A stretch of DNA of 10,821 nucleotides from an uncultured Eubacteriales bacterium (GTDB lineage: Bacteria > Bacillota > Clostridia > Oscillospirales > Acutalibacteraceae), in contig OMRJ01000240.1 of NCBI GenBank assembly GCA_900313475.1, forward strand, positions 1 to 10,821. Reading direction: 5' to 3'. Positions 1 through 6,208 of the stretch are shown here, one piece after another. The position numbers were made by a program, and so were the translations under genes. Under the pieces are notes generated by a model. The model had not been told where the DNA came from. It saw only the letters and a list, made by a program, of their open reading frames with translations, and ran no database searches. How positions within the stretch are numbered: position 1 is the first letter of the stretch; every line of letters begins with the position of its first letter.

Positions 1-362
1 GATATGTTGAGATAGGCAGCCATACATACGATCTGCATGCGCTCGGAACACGGCGCGGTTGCAAAATCAGGAAAGGAGAATCGCCTGAGCAATATAAAGC
101 TCTGCTTAAAGACGATCTTGCACGGCTGCAAAACGCTTTGAGTGAAAATTGCGGCGTTGCGCCGCGCGTTTTTGCATATCCGTTCGGTGAATGCTGCGAC
201 GAATCGCGCGAGGTGCTGTCGGAACTGGGCTTCTCCGCGGCATACAACTGCCGCGAAAAAGTGAATACCGTCCGCCGTGACACCGACCTCTACCGGCTTT
301 GCCGTATAAACCGCGCGGGGCATTTATCGACGGCTGAATTTATGTCAAAATGGGGCATTTAG
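1..362 (+). CDS. Polysaccharide deacetylase (CE4/NodB family), C-terminal part
   Basis: The reading frame is open from base 3 to the stop at 360-362, so the 5' part lies outside the window; a TTG at 138 is an internal codon, not a start. The visible part begins YVEIGSHTYDLHAL, which matches the metal-binding His-Ser/Thr...His motif of NodB-type deacetylases (here SHTYDLH, the spacing common in clostridial members). It continues to RVFAYPFG, the usual (R)xFAYPxG motif lining the active-site groove. Such enzymes are secreted or membrane-anchored zinc hydrolases that remove acetyl groups from peptidoglycan or another polysaccharide. The substrate cannot be told from this fragment. The gene converges on the nucleoside hydrolase with only 22 bases between stops, and no clear terminator is visible in that gap. 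Confidence 0.88.
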   Translation, partial: YVEIGSHTYDLHALGTRRGCKIRKGESPEQYKALLKDDLARLQNALSENCGVAPRVFAYPFGECCDESREVLSELGFSAAYNCREKVNTVRRDTDLYRLCRINRAGHLSTAEFMSKWGI

Positions 363-384
363 AAAGAAACAAAAAAACAGCGCA

Positions 385-1242
385 TTATTTCAGCAGACCG
401 TCAATCGCGTTTTTATAATATTCGTCCGGACGGTCCTTTACAAGATACACATGTTTTCCGTTCGGATTTTCTTCAAATGTATTTTCGCCGGTATTTTCGT
501 CGACCGATGCGGTTCCGCGCACAGTCGTGTATCCGGCTTTTTTTTCGTCGCCGATGAGAGCAGTAAGCACAAGCATCGGATCCCATGCGAATCTGCCGTG
601 CGGAGAACCGTGATCCTCCAGCACGCGGTACAGCACGCCGTTTCGGTCGGCATGACCGCCCGCAATAACGGTTTCGCCGACCTCAAAGCCCAAAAACGTT
701 ATCGGAACAGGCGAATTGAGACAAACGTAATGACCGCCGCATGCCGAACGGACATTGCGCGCAAAGTTGTTTTCACGTCCGGGGGAATCATTCCATTTTC
801 CCGCCATCATCCAAATTTTATCGACCTTTTTGCGAAAAAGCTCCGGCGCAAGCTTCATTGCGCGAGCCAAAACCTGCGGATAACCGATCTCTATTATCTC
901 AGCAGTGCCCTCAAGCGAGGAGAGAATGTCGACGTACATTTCCGCTGCGTCGGGCGCCGAACCGTTGCAGGGTACGTTGTCCGTCATCAGCGCAAGACGC
1001 CGCTGATACGGCGGATGTCCGCCGAAGTCGGTCGCGTCGCGGTCGATTCCTATCGGGATGCCGCTTACGCCGAAGCATCTCAAAAAATTCGTGAGCGACG
1101 CAACGGAATATTCCATACACGCGTTGATTCCGATTCCGAGCAGCTCCGTCTCTCCGGCAGCCGCGGACTTTGCCGCCAATGCCAAAGCGACCGCATCGTC
1201 GCAGTCCGTCCACCAGTCGGTGCCGATTATAAACTTCCTCAT
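385..1242 (-). CDS. Nucleoside hydrolase-like protein (IU_nuc_hydro family), divergent metal site
   Basis: This 285-residue protein is placed in the inosine/uridine-preferring nucleoside hydrolase family, which splits the N-glycosidic bond of ribonucleosides using a bound Ca2+. Evidence is the N-terminal GTDWWTDCDDAVAL (residues 7-20), the MMAGKW and ENNFARN segments (145-163) and the late WDPML motif (220-224). The start at 1242 is preferred because GAGGAAG lies 5-6 bases upstream; an ATG 13 codons earlier (1281) would translate through that ribosome site. Compared with the family DxDxxxDD motif, the second Asp position is Trp11. The His before the late metal Asp is Trp220, and the usual AEFN segment is altered. 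The fold assignment is firm, but nucleosidase activity on ordinary substrates is uncertain. Upstream lie a hairpin plus T7 and an AT-rich region with two TATAAT boxes. Confidence 0.85.
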   Translation of the reverse strand: MRKFIIGTDWWTDCDDAVALALAAKSAAAGETELLGIGINACMEYSVASLTNFLRCFGVSGIPIGIDRDATDFGGHPPYQRRLALMTDNVPCNGSAPDAAEMYVDILSSLEGTAEIIEIGYPQVLARAMKLAPELFRKKVDKIWMMAGKWNDSPGRENNFARNVRSACGGHYVCLNSPVPITFLGFEVGETVIAGGHADRNGVLYRVLEDHGSPHGRFAWDPMLVLTALIGDEKKAGYTTVRGTASVDENTGENTFEENPNGKHVYLVKDRPDEYYKNAIDGLLK

Positions 1243-1258
1243 ATGTTCTTCCTCTCTC

Positions 1259-1281
1259 AAAAAAATTTGTCTTTTCGACAA
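1259..1281 (-). terminator. Terminator-like hairpin in the nucleoside hydrolase leader
   Basis: On the minus strand TTGTC-GAAAA-GACAA forms a 5-bp stem with a 5-nt loop, followed by one A and seven T. It sits 17 bases upstream of the start codon, just before the ribosome binding site, so it could act as a leader attenuator rather than an end-of-gene terminator. The stem is short and AU-rich, so strength is doubtful. Confidence 0.35.
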
Positions 1282-1298
1282 CAGGATATTATCAGAAT

Positions 1299-1321
1299 AT
1301 TATATAAGTTAAAATATTATA
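1299..1321 (-). promoter_or_regulatory. Possible -10 boxes for the nucleoside hydrolase gene
   Basis: Two exact TATAAT sequences occur on the minus strand at 1316-1321 and 1299-1304, in a very AT-rich stretch 57-79 bases upstream of the chosen start. No good -35 box is seen at 17 bases from either, so the promoter call is tentative. Confidence 0.35.
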
Positions 1322-1370
1322 CGGCATAATCAGGAGCAAATCACCATAAAAACGGCAGCGGAGGGCAGGC

Positions 1371-2003
1371 TTATAACGCAGCCGCATATTTTTTTTTGCT
1401 TTTTTTTATAAATATTGCACCGCTCAGATACGTCTCTGTCAGAAATTCCGCCATGGCCGCGGGAGCGATGCGCATGCCGTCGTCCATCCATTCCAGAATC
1501 GCAAAAAGAAAACCTGAAATCGCGAATGTGGTAAGATAAAACCTCGGATCGTCTTCATCATACAAGGTTCTTGAATTCGGAATCGTTTTCTTCAGTTCGC
1601 TTCGGATCTTATTGGCAAGCTCGTTGTTGCAGGCGTTTGCCGTGACAAATTTACACACAATATAGTTTTGCCGGCAAAACTCCATGTATTTTGTCAGGTA
1701 CTGCACGAATTCCTCCTTTTTTGAAAAAGAAAAGCTTGTCAAAACAATGCTCCGCACGAAGGTTTCAAAAACTTCATTTTCGGTCTGCCGCAAGAGATCG
1801 TTGATATCCTCGTAATAAAAATAAAATGTTGAGCGGTTGATATCCGCTTTTTGCACGATCTCCGCGACCGTAATTTTATCTATGCTCTTTTCCTCCATTA
1901 TCTGAAACAATGCGTTGCGGATAGCCTGCTTTGTTTTTCTGATTCTTTTGTCCCCCGTGTTCAACGGCTTGCGCTGCTTGCTTTTGGAATAATAATCCGA
2001 CAT
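1371..2003 (-). CDS. TetR/AcrR-family transcriptional regulator
   Basis: This 210-residue protein has typical TetR length and layout. A basic N-terminal arm (to about residue 25) leads into the helix-turn-helix domain, with ITVAEIVQKADINRSTFY at 44-61 as the turn and recognition helix. A helical C-terminal ligand and dimer domain of the clostridial DhaS-like type ends in the YLTTFAISGFLFAILEW segment. AAGGGAG lies 9 bases upstream of the ATG. The gene is divergent from the three-gene activase operon, and a perfect palindrome plus related elements lie between them. By the usual TetR arrangement it probably represses itself and that operon until a small ligand, perhaps a CoA- or acid-type metabolite, releases it. 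The ligand is unknown. Confidence 0.88.
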   Translation of the reverse strand: MSDYYSKSKQRKPLNTGDKRIRKTKQAIRNALFQIMEEKSIDKITVAEIVQKADINRSTFYFYYEDINDLLRQTENEVFETFVRSIVLTSFSFSKKEEFVQYLTKYMEFCRQNYIVCKFVTANACNNELANKIRSELKKTIPNSRTLYDEDDPRFYLTTFAISGFLFAILEWMDDGMRIAPAAMAEFLTETYLSGAIFIKKSKKKYAAAL

Positions 2004-2031
2004 TTTTTCTTTCTCCCTTTCTCATCCGATA

Positions 2032-2059
2032 AGTTTATATTTCACTGTTGGATATCCAA
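2032..2059 (-). promoter_or_regulatory. Possible promoter of the TetR gene
   Basis: On the minus strand TTGGAT (2059-2054, half of the palindrome) lies 16 bases from TAAACT (2037-2032), with a TATAAA box overlapping it at 2039-2034. If this is the promoter, the palindrome covers its -35 box, which fits autorepression. The match to consensus is only moderate. Confidence 0.3.
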
Positions 2060-2060
2060 T
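2046..2060. promoter_or_regulatory. Putative TetR operator 1 (12-bp perfect palindrome)
   Basis: TTGGATATCCAA at 2048-2059 is a perfect 12-bp palindrome within TGTTGGATATCCAAT, about 45 bases upstream of the TetR start codon. Its left half (TGTTGGATA) recurs at 2201-2209, and CGTTGGATA is found inverted at 2149-2157. Recurrence of one half-site in this single intergenic gap suggests the regulator's binding site. Confidence 0.5.
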
Positions 2061-2081
2061 GTTTTCTTGCAAAGATAACGG

Positions 2082-2110
2082 TTGCTTTCTTTAATCACTT
2101 TTAATATAAT
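2082..2110 (+). promoter_or_regulatory. Likely promoter of the three-gene activase operon
   Basis: TTGCTT (2082-2087) and TATAAT (2105-2110) are separated by exactly 17 bases, a good housekeeping sigma-type promoter pointing to the operon. Transcription would begin near 2117 and give a leader of about 108 nt that contains operator-like copies 2 and 3 and a small hairpin (ACCGC-TTC-GCGGT, 2179-2191). An alternative, weaker promoter is TTGCAG (2139-2144) with AATAAT (2162-2167), which would put operator 2 in its spacer. Confidence 0.5.
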
Positions 2111-2144
2111 TGGAACAACGGTCTGTGTCAATATATTTTTGCAG

Positions 2145-2158
2145 ACGTTATCCAACGT
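2145..2158. promoter_or_regulatory. Putative TetR operator 2
   Basis: ACGTT-ATCC-AACGT is an inverted repeat with 5-bp arms. Read on the minus strand it contains CGTTGGATA, the half-site shared with the palindrome at 2048-2059. Confidence 0.4.
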
Positions 2159-2200
2159 TAAAATAATTTGTGTAAAATACCGCTTCGCGGTTCTATGATA

Positions 2201-2210
2201 TGTTGGATAA
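2201..2210. promoter_or_regulatory. Putative TetR operator 3 (half-site)
   Basis: TGTTGGATAA repeats the half-site of the 2048-2059 palindrome and lies just before the AAGGAG ribosome site of the first operon gene. The second half (ATTAA) is not a good inverted match, so this may be a weak or accessory site. Confidence 0.3.
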
Positions 2211-2225
2211 ATTAAGGAGTGAAAA

Positions 2226-3170
2226 ATGAAAATCGGAATCCCGAGAGCGGGTATGTACTACCGTTACGGCGTTTTGTGGGAGGAATTCTTCAAAGCGCTT
2301 GGAATCGAATATGTTTTAAGTCCCGAAACAAACAAAAGTATTTTGGAACACGGCTCGGCAATCATGGCGGACGAGAGCTGCCTTGCTTCAAAAGTTTATA
2401 TGGGTCATGTGAGTTATCTTTTAGATAAATGCGACTGCCTTTTCATTCCGTGGCTTTCCAATTTCGGGGAATACGGAATTAACTGTACGCGTTTCCGTGC
2501 TTTTCCGGCTATGACGGCAAATCTGTTTAGAGATCGTTCGCCGCAGATACTCACCTATGCAATTGACTTCTCCGGAACGCAGGACATGAAGCACGCCGGA
2601 GATGAGGAAACCGCCTTTTTAAGCATGGCTGAGGCACTCAATAAAAGCAAAAAGCAGGTTCGCGAGGCATACCGTACGGCAAAGGAGCTTTCGGAGCGCG
2701 CATTTGCGGACAAGGTAAAAGAAGCGGAGCGTCTTGCCGACGGAAACGGCAAAAAAATACTGTTGGTCGGGCATGATTACTGCATTCACGACGATTATAT
2801 CGGAAAACCCATTCTTCGTGCGCTGAACGGATACGGCGTTACGGTTATCGACGCGAATCTTACCGACCGAAAGAAAGCGCAGAACGATTTTCTGAAGCTG
2901 TCCGACGGCACGCTTCCGTGGATAGTCAGCCGCGAGCTGCTCGGCGGAATCGTGCGGTATAAGGACCGTGTAGACGGCATCGTCCTTCTTACCGGATTTC
3001 CGTGCGGACCGGATTCCATCGTAAACGATGTCATCAAGCGGGAGATCGACGATTTGCCTGTTTTGTATCTGCTGCTCGACGGTCAGGACGGAATGGCGGG
3101 AGTTGAGACACGAATCGAAAGCTTTATTGACGTCCTGAGCTTTTGGAATGCGGAGGTGGCACGGCAATGA
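2226..3170 (+). CDS. DUF2229-type acyl-CoA dehydratase activase-related protein
   Basis: This 314-residue protein opens with MKIGIPRAGMYYRYG, typical of the DUF2229 part of clostridial CoA-enzyme activase proteins related to 2-hydroxyacyl-CoA dehydratase subunits. AAGGAG six bases upstream fixes the start. Cysteines at 52 (DESCLASK), 69, 71, 87 (NCTRF), 186 and 260 (FPCGPDS) are candidate Fe-S ligands. Cys52 and Cys260 sit where the dehydratase family binds its cluster. A VGHDYCIHDDYIGKPI segment (181-196) and the C-terminal PVLYLL...VETRIESF region (278-300) recur in the next gene, so the two products are paralogous and may form a heterodimer like the alpha and beta dehydratase subunits. No signal peptide or membrane segment is seen, so it is cytoplasmic. 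The family is recognisable, but the reaction is unknown. Confidence 0.85.
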   Translation: MKIGIPRAGMYYRYGVLWEEFFKALGIEYVLSPETNKSILEHGSAIMADESCLASKVYMGHVSYLLDKCDCLFIPWLSNFGEYGINCTRFRAFPAMTANLFRDRSPQILTYAIDFSGTQDMKHAGDEETAFLSMAEALNKSKKQVREAYRTAKELSERAFADKVKEAERLADGNGKKILLVGHDYCIHDDYIGKPILRALNGYGVTVIDANLTDRKKAQNDFLKLSDGTLPWIVSRELLGGIVRYKDRVDGIVLLTGFPCGPDSIVNDVIKREIDDLPVLYLLLDGQDGMAGVETRIESFIDVLSFWNAEVARQ

Positions 3171-4270
3171 AAAATAAAGACACGGCAAAAAAGAAAATAT
3201 CTTTTTCTCAATTCGGACATTATAACGTACTGTTCGAATATTTTATCCGACACGGCGTGGAACAGGACTATGTGGCGCCGCCTGCCATTACCAAACGCAC
3301 CATGGAGCTTGGCAACCGCAACAGTCCCGATTTTGTATGCTCGCCCTTCAAATTCACTCTCGGCTGCTTTCTGGAGGCAATCGAGGCAGGTGCCGATACC
3401 ATCGTGCAGGTGGGCGGCGTAGTGGCATGCCGCTTAAAGTATTACGGCTCGCTGCAGAAAAAAATCCTCAGCGATCTCGGATATGATATAAACTTCGTCA
3501 ATCTCGCGAATGCCGACCGTAATAATCCCAAGACCTTTATATCTCTGCTCAAGCAGCTTAATCCGTGCTGCTCACTGCCAAAGGTTCTTCATACGGGCAT
3601 TACGGTGCTTGCCATGCTTGAGGCTCTTGACCGAACACAGGCAACACTGAACAAAAACGTGGGTTTTGAGCTTAACGACGGAGATTACGACCGGGCATTC
3701 GGAAGATTCCTGAACAGCCTGAGAAACTCGAAAAACAATGTTTTCTCGGTAATGCGAATTTATAATCGAACAAAAAAAGAGATGGCGGCGATACCCGTCG
3801 ACATGCCCGAGGATCCCATTCGCATCGCAATAATCGGCGAATACTATACGGTAATGGACGATTACAGCAGCCACAACATCGAAAAGAAAATGGCAAAATA
3901 CGGCATGTGCGTTGAGAGATGGATGAATGTTTCCAACACGCTGGTGCATTACTCGGCTCCGAAACGGCGCAAAGTCATTCGTGATTATGTAAAGTATGAC
4001 ATGGGTGTTACCACCACGTCCAACATCGGCTTTGCTCTTGACTGTGCAAAACGTGGCTTTGACGGGATCATTCACCTGAAATCCTTCGGCTGCACTCCGG
4101 AAATCGACGCTATGCCCGTGCTGCGGAACATAAGCTCCGATTATAACGTGCCTATTCTGTTTTTCAGCTTTGACTGTCAAAATGCCGATACCGGAATCGA
4201 AACACGGCTGGAGGCATTTTACGATATGATAAAGATGAAGAAGGAAAATGAAAAGAGGAAGAAAAAATGA
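3167..4270 (+). CDS. 2-hydroxyacyl-CoA dehydratase (HgdB/HGD-D)-like protein
   Basis: This 367-residue protein starts at 3167: GGAGG lies 10 bases upstream, and the ATG overlaps the preceding stop as ATGA. An ATG at 3143 is in frame but precedes the ribosome site. The protein resembles the C-terminal part of large clostridial activase proteins and the HgdB dehydratase subunit. Cys58 (FVCSPFK), Cys67, Cys88, Cys309 (SFGCTPE) and Cys337 (FDCQNAD) are candidate cluster ligands. IIGEYYTVMDDY (222-233) and PILFFS...IETRLEAF (329-351) match equivalent segments of the upstream gene. The tail is very basic (KKENEKRKKK). It is soluble and probably an iron-sulfur protein that receives electrons from the activase encoded next. 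Other options are a double-cubane-cluster type reductase or an unknown dehydratase; no substrate is indicated. Confidence 0.82.
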   Translation: MKNKDTAKKKISFSQFGHYNVLFEYFIRHGVEQDYVAPPAITKRTMELGNRNSPDFVCSPFKFTLGCFLEAIEAGADTIVQVGGVVACRLKYYGSLQKKILSDLGYDINFVNLANADRNNPKTFISLLKQLNPCCSLPKVLHTGITVLAMLEALDRTQATLNKNVGFELNDGDYDRAFGRFLNSLRNSKNNVFSVMRIYNRTKKEMAAIPVDMPEDPIRIAIIGEYYTVMDDYSSHNIEKKMAKYGMCVERWMNVSNTLVHYSAPKRRKVIRDYVKYDMGVTTTSNIGFALDCAKRGFDGIIHLKSFGCTPEIDAMPVLRNISSDYNVPILFFSFDCQNADTGIETRLEAFYDMIKMKKENEKRKKK

Positions 4271-5223
4271 AAAATGCGTTCATGGGAATCGATGTCGGTT
4301 CCATCTCAACAAAAGGAACAATCATTGATGAGAACGACAACCTGCTTTGCGGGGAATACATTTACACTAAGGGAAATCCGCTGGAGGCGGTGAAAAAGCT
4401 GCTTCATCTTCTGGAGGCGCAATTCGACGCCGAGAACTACCGAATTGCCGCCGTCGGCACTACCGGCAGTGCAAGAAAGCTCATCGGAGCTGTGCTGAAC
4501 GCCGCAGTGGTAAAGAACGAAATTACCGCTCACGCAGTAGGAACAACTAACATCCATCCCGATGTAAGAACGATATTCGAAATCGGCGGGCAGGATTCCA
4601 AAATCATCATTCTCCGCGGCGGTGTCGTAACCGATTACGCAATGAACACTCTCTGCGCAGCCGGTACGGGCGCATTTATCTCCAATCAGGCGGCGCGGCT
4701 TGATATCGCCGTTGAGGACTTCGGCGAAACAGCACTGAAATCCACGGATCCCACGCCGATAGCCGCACGCTGCACGGTGTTTGCGGAATCCGACCTTGTA
4801 CACAAGCTGCAAATCGGGTGCAGCAAGGAGGATATTGCGGCGGGGCTTTGCCGTGCCATTGTGCTGAATTATCTGAACAACGTTGCCAAGGGTAAAAAAA
4901 TCGAGCCTCCCGTTGTCTTTCAGGGCGGTGTCAGCAAAAACATCGGCGTCGTAAAGGCATTCGAAAGTGAAACAGGATACGATATAATCGTCGATAAAAA
5001 CGGGCATCTGGCAGGCGCCTACGGAGTGGCTCTGCTCGCCAAGCGCTCGGGCGTGATTCGCCCCTTCGATTTCGGCATAACCGACGTGGATTTCAAAATT
5101 ACCGGCAAGAGCTGCGGCAAATGCGCAAACAACTGCGAGGTAATATGTGTTTACAAGGAAGGCTCCCTCGTTGACAGCTGGGGAAACCGCTGCGAGCGCG
5201 GGGCTGTTGCCGTCGGACGTTGA
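4267..5223 (+). CDS. ATP-dependent CoA-enzyme activase (BadF/BadG/BcrA/BcrD, HgdC-like)
   Basis: This 318-residue protein has the actin/hexokinase-type ATPase fold of 2-hydroxyacyl-CoA dehydratase activators. Phosphate-binding GIDVGSISTKG is at residues 7-17, FEIGGQDSKI at 104-113, the adenosine-side FQGGVSKN at 218-225 and HLAGAYGVALL at 247-257. Cys130 (NTLCAAGTGAF) and Cys169 (ARCTVFAESD) match the two cysteines that in HgdC dimers hold one shared [4Fe-4S] cluster, so it should couple ATP hydrolysis to low-potential electron transfer. Beyond the usual fold is a tail with Cys283, 286, 290, 294 and 309 that may bind another cluster. The start overlaps the previous stop as ATGA, with GAGGAAG upstream, implying coupled translation. 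Its likely partners are the two upstream gene products. Confidence 0.92.
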   Translation: MKNAFMGIDVGSISTKGTIIDENDNLLCGEYIYTKGNPLEAVKKLLHLLEAQFDAENYRIAAVGTTGSARKLIGAVLNAAVVKNEITAHAVGTTNIHPDVRTIFEIGGQDSKIIILRGGVVTDYAMNTLCAAGTGAFISNQAARLDIAVEDFGETALKSTDPTPIAARCTVFAESDLVHKLQIGCSKEDIAAGLCRAIVLNYLNNVAKGKKIEPPVVFQGGVSKNIGVVKAFESETGYDIIVDKNGHLAGAYGVALLAKRSGVIRPFDFGITDVDFKITGKSCGKCANNCEVICVYKEGSLVDSWGNRCERGAVAVGR

Positions 5224-5262
5224 GCGGTGAACGCGATGTGAAAAGAATGCGGAAATCGCCGC

Positions 5263-5302
5263 CGGGAAAGAAAAACTCAAATCGGGAAAGAAAAACTCAA
5301 AT
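5263..5302. repeat. 20-bp perfect tandem duplication
   Basis: CGGGAAAGAAAAACTCAAAT occurs twice head to tail (5263-5282 and 5283-5302), with one further matching base, just after the activase operon. It is non-coding and most simply a recent slippage or duplication. Confidence 0.9.
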
Positions 5303-5335
5303 CAAGATAAAACACATAATACGAACATAAGAAAA

Positions 5336-5361
5336 TGCCGTCACGGGATTCTGTGGCGGCA
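5336..5361 (+). terminator. Possible terminator hairpin after the activase operon
   Basis: TGCCGTCAC-GGGATTCT-GTGGCGGCA folds into a 9-bp stem with one G-T pair and an 8-nt loop. The downstream GTTTGTTA is only weakly T-rich. On the other strand the stem is followed by TTTT, so it could work weakly in both directions. Confidence 0.4.
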
Positions 5362-5395
5362 GTTTGTTATGCATATAGATTATTATTTGATTATG

Positions 5396-5404
5396 TGATA
5401 TAAT
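5396..5404 (+). promoter_or_regulatory. Extended -10 box for the Nudix gene
   Basis: TGATATAAT is an exact TATAAT with a TGn extension, 38 bases before the Nudix start. No strong -35 is seen, which an extended -10 promoter can tolerate. Confidence 0.5.
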
Positions 5405-5442
5405 CAGTTTAATTTATCAAAATAAAAGAGGTAAAAAGCCGA

Positions 5443-5919
5443 ATGGATATTTCCTTTAAGACAGGCAATGAAAAGTTTAATTACAGAGTATGTGCTATGA
5501 TAATTTCCGACGGCAAAATTTTAGCAATGCACGATGAACGGACTCCGTATTACTATTTGCCCGGCGGAAGGGTTGCAATAGGAGAAACTGCGGAAAATGC
5601 CGTTATCAGAGAGATTCGTGAGGAATTAGGTGTAACACCTAAGATTGTTCGCCCTGTTTGGCTGAACCAAGCATTTTTTACCGAAGATGTCGACAAGCTG
5701 CATTACCACGAATTGTGCATTTATTTTTTAACGGATATAACGGATACCGATTTATTATCGCGGGGTAAAAATTTCACAACAAACGAGGGGGATCGCATAT
5801 ACACCTTTGAGTGGTTGGAGTTTGCTCAATTAAAGGATGAATACTTTTATCCGGTATTTTTGAAAAAAGATATTTTCAATATTCCGGATGTTTTTACTGT
5901 TCGCACAGAAACCGAATAA
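5443..5919 (+). CDS. Nudix hydrolase
   Basis: This 158-residue protein has an exact Nudix box at residues 42-64 (G-x5-E-x7-REI-x-EE-x-GV, with Gly42, Glu48, Arg56, Glu57, Glu60, Glu61 and Gly63), the Mg2+-binding catalytic loop of enzymes that cleave nucleoside diphosphates linked to another group. It is a small single-domain soluble member with the usual length for stand-alone clostridial Nudix proteins. The YYYLPGGR before the box and FEWLEFAQLKD near the C-terminus also fit. AGAGG lies 11 bases upstream of the ATG. It has its own promoter-like box and stands alone between a hairpin and the tRNA region. The substrate cannot be predicted, and mutator-type clean-up or a nucleotide-sugar role are both possible. 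Confidence 0.93.
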   Translation: MDISFKTGNEKFNYRVCAMIISDGKILAMHDERTPYYYLPGGRVAIGETAENAVIREIREELGVTPKIVRPVWLNQAFFTEDVDKLHYHELCIYFLTDITDTDLLSRGKNFTTNEGDRIYTFEWLEFAQLKDEYFYPVFLKKDIFNIPDVFTVRTETE

Positions 5920-6063
5920 GAAAATGCCTGTTTTCAGGGCTTAAATGTCACTTGATTTTTGCGCCGCAGCAGACAAAGAAAAGGAAATTTTCAGTCCGAC
6001 TTTGATTATGCGGTCACGGAAAATGTGATCCTCTTAAAAAAAGTAATTAAGCACCTGAAACAG

Positions 6064-6106
6064 CAAAAAAATGACCGGGAGCGGAGAATAAACTCTGCTT
6101 TCGGTC
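6064..6106 (-). terminator. Intrinsic terminator of the tRNA-Pro transcript
   Basis: On the minus strand GACCG...CGGTC (6106-6102 with 6077-6073) closes an inner stem GCAGAG/CTCCGC with one mismatch, followed by A and a run of T. It begins only 6 bases after the CCA of tRNA-Pro and is a good factor-independent terminator. Confidence 0.7.
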
Positions 6107-6112
6107 GTTTTG

Positions 6113-6188
6113 TGGTCGAAGTGCGGAGACTCGAACTCCGTGCCTCTTGGTCCCAAACCAAGCGCTCTACCAGGTGAGCTACACCTCG
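6113..6188 (-). tRNA. tRNA-Pro (anticodon UGG), CCA encoded
   Basis: On the minus strand the 76 bases fold as a complete cloverleaf. The acceptor is CGAGGTG paired with CACTTCG (one G-U), the D-stem is GCTC/GAGC, and the anticodon arm is CTTGG-TTTGGGA-CCAAG with anticodon TGG. The variable loop is AGGCA and the T-arm is CGGAG-TTCGAGT-CTCCG. Discriminator A and CCA are present in the DNA. UGG reads the proline CCN codons by wobble. Upstream is a candidate structured RNA with a strong promoter that may also serve this tRNA; downstream is an intrinsic terminator. Confidence 0.97.
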
Positions 6189-6208
6189 AAATGCATGTTT
6201 GTGTGTTT

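Noticed and set aside
451..1329. Long open frame of 292 codons on the plus strand opposite the nucleoside hydrolase
   Set aside because: It is the antisense shadow of a gene with clear family motifs; its product is Arg/Cys/Val-rich without recognisable domains and has no good ribosome site.
2179..2191. Small hairpin ACCGC-TTC-GCGGT as a riboswitch or terminator in the operon leader
   Set aside because: It is only a 5-bp stem without a T tract or known aptamer sequence; kept only as a note in the promoter entry.
4306..5280. 324-codon open frame on the minus strand opposite the activase
   Set aside because: It mirrors the activase codons, its product has no domain pattern, and the activase is certain from its motifs.
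5959..6177. Short plus-strand frame after the Nudix gene with a protein-like stretch around DFDYAVTENVILLKK
   Set aside because: It starts from a TTG without a ribosome site and runs through the tRNA terminator and into tRNA-Pro. A decayed gene fragment is possible but not supported.
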